NCBI GenBank assembly: GCA_041906185.1
Contig: JAYRJQ010000005.1
Coordinates: 62,001-126,000 of the forward strand
DNA: 64,000 bases
Direction: 5' to 3'
From: Roseateles_B sp041906185
GTDB taxonomy: Bacteria > Pseudomonadota > Gammaproteobacteria > Burkholderiales > Burkholderiaceae_C
The notes beneath the pieces are model-generated. The model ran no database searches. It was not told the DNA's origin and saw nothing but the letters and a program-made list of their open reading frames with translations. This document shows, in pieces, positions 61,697 to 64,000 of the stretch (position 1 is the stretch's first letter; each line of letters opens with the position of its first letter). The translations under genes and the position numbers were made by a program.

Positions 61697-64000
<2,304 letters not shown>

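Overview
This 64 kb window is GC-rich (third codon positions almost always G or C) and densely packed with short intergenic gaps. The gene content (GTP-dependent PckG, single-chain indolepyruvate ferredoxin oxidoreductase, DadA next to an ArgP-like regulator, NadC, RlmJ, YegD, MmsA, many LysR regulators, three GGDEF proteins, one chemoreceptor) points to a free-living, motile betaproteobacterium of the order Burkholderiales, probably near Roseateles/Mitsuaria/Rubrivivax. That placement is inference from protein style, not from a search. I saw no tRNA, rRNA, insertion sequence, prophage or CRISPR array.

Layout. 1-9 kb: start of a GH18 chitinase-like gene cut by the window edge, an exported unknown, an EamA-type exporter, a membrane M48 protease fused to a pilin-like tail, rlmJ, an Old Yellow Enzyme, a MOSC protein and pckG. 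9-21 kb: a LysR gene divergent from a small protein gene, a YecA/SEC-C protein, a metallophosphoesterase, a universal stress protein, an ArgP-like regulator divergent from dadA, yegD, an S9 peptidase, a second YecA paralogue and a flavodoxin-fold reductase. 21-24 kb: a candidate structured small RNA, then a LysR gene and mmsA sharing a divergent promoter with a perfect inverted repeat. 24-31 kb: three diguanylate cyclases, an SDR and a chemoreceptor. 31-44 kb: rlpA, an FAH-family hydrolase, nadC, an RDD membrane protein fused to a ClpP-like protease domain, an orphan substrate-binding protein, a coupled three-gene set (zinc phospholipase C/P1-nuclease-like enzyme, parvulin-type foldase, anchored helical protein), a ZntB/CorA transporter, an SbtA-type permease divergent from a LysR gene, and a lipocalin.

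44.4-50 kb, all on the minus strand, is the most interesting block. In transcriptional order it holds an HlyD-family adaptor, a C39-peptidase ABC exporter, an Lrp/AsnC regulator, a 59-residue precursor peptide with a double-glycine leader, and an ATP-grasp ligase of the MvdC/MvdD type. This reads as a complete ribosomal-peptide cluster: the ligase would crosslink Thr and Asp (or Lys) side chains of the acidic core, and the exporter would cut after Gly-Gly and secrete the product. It is a candidate graspetide (omega-ester peptide) system with a core sequence I do not recognise.

50-64 kb: two anchored or exported unknowns, the large indolepyruvate oxidoreductase, a divergent pair of lipoprotein genes (an S41 PDZ protease and a cadherin-like lipoprotein), a DUF2167/site-2-protease pair, and an M16 protease cut by the window end. 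Across the whole window a 13-bp sequence, GGGTCAGGTCTTG, occurs six times. All six copies lie inside genes, all sit in phase with codons, and all use codons that are otherwise uncommon here, which suggests a DNA-level signal rather than protein conservation.
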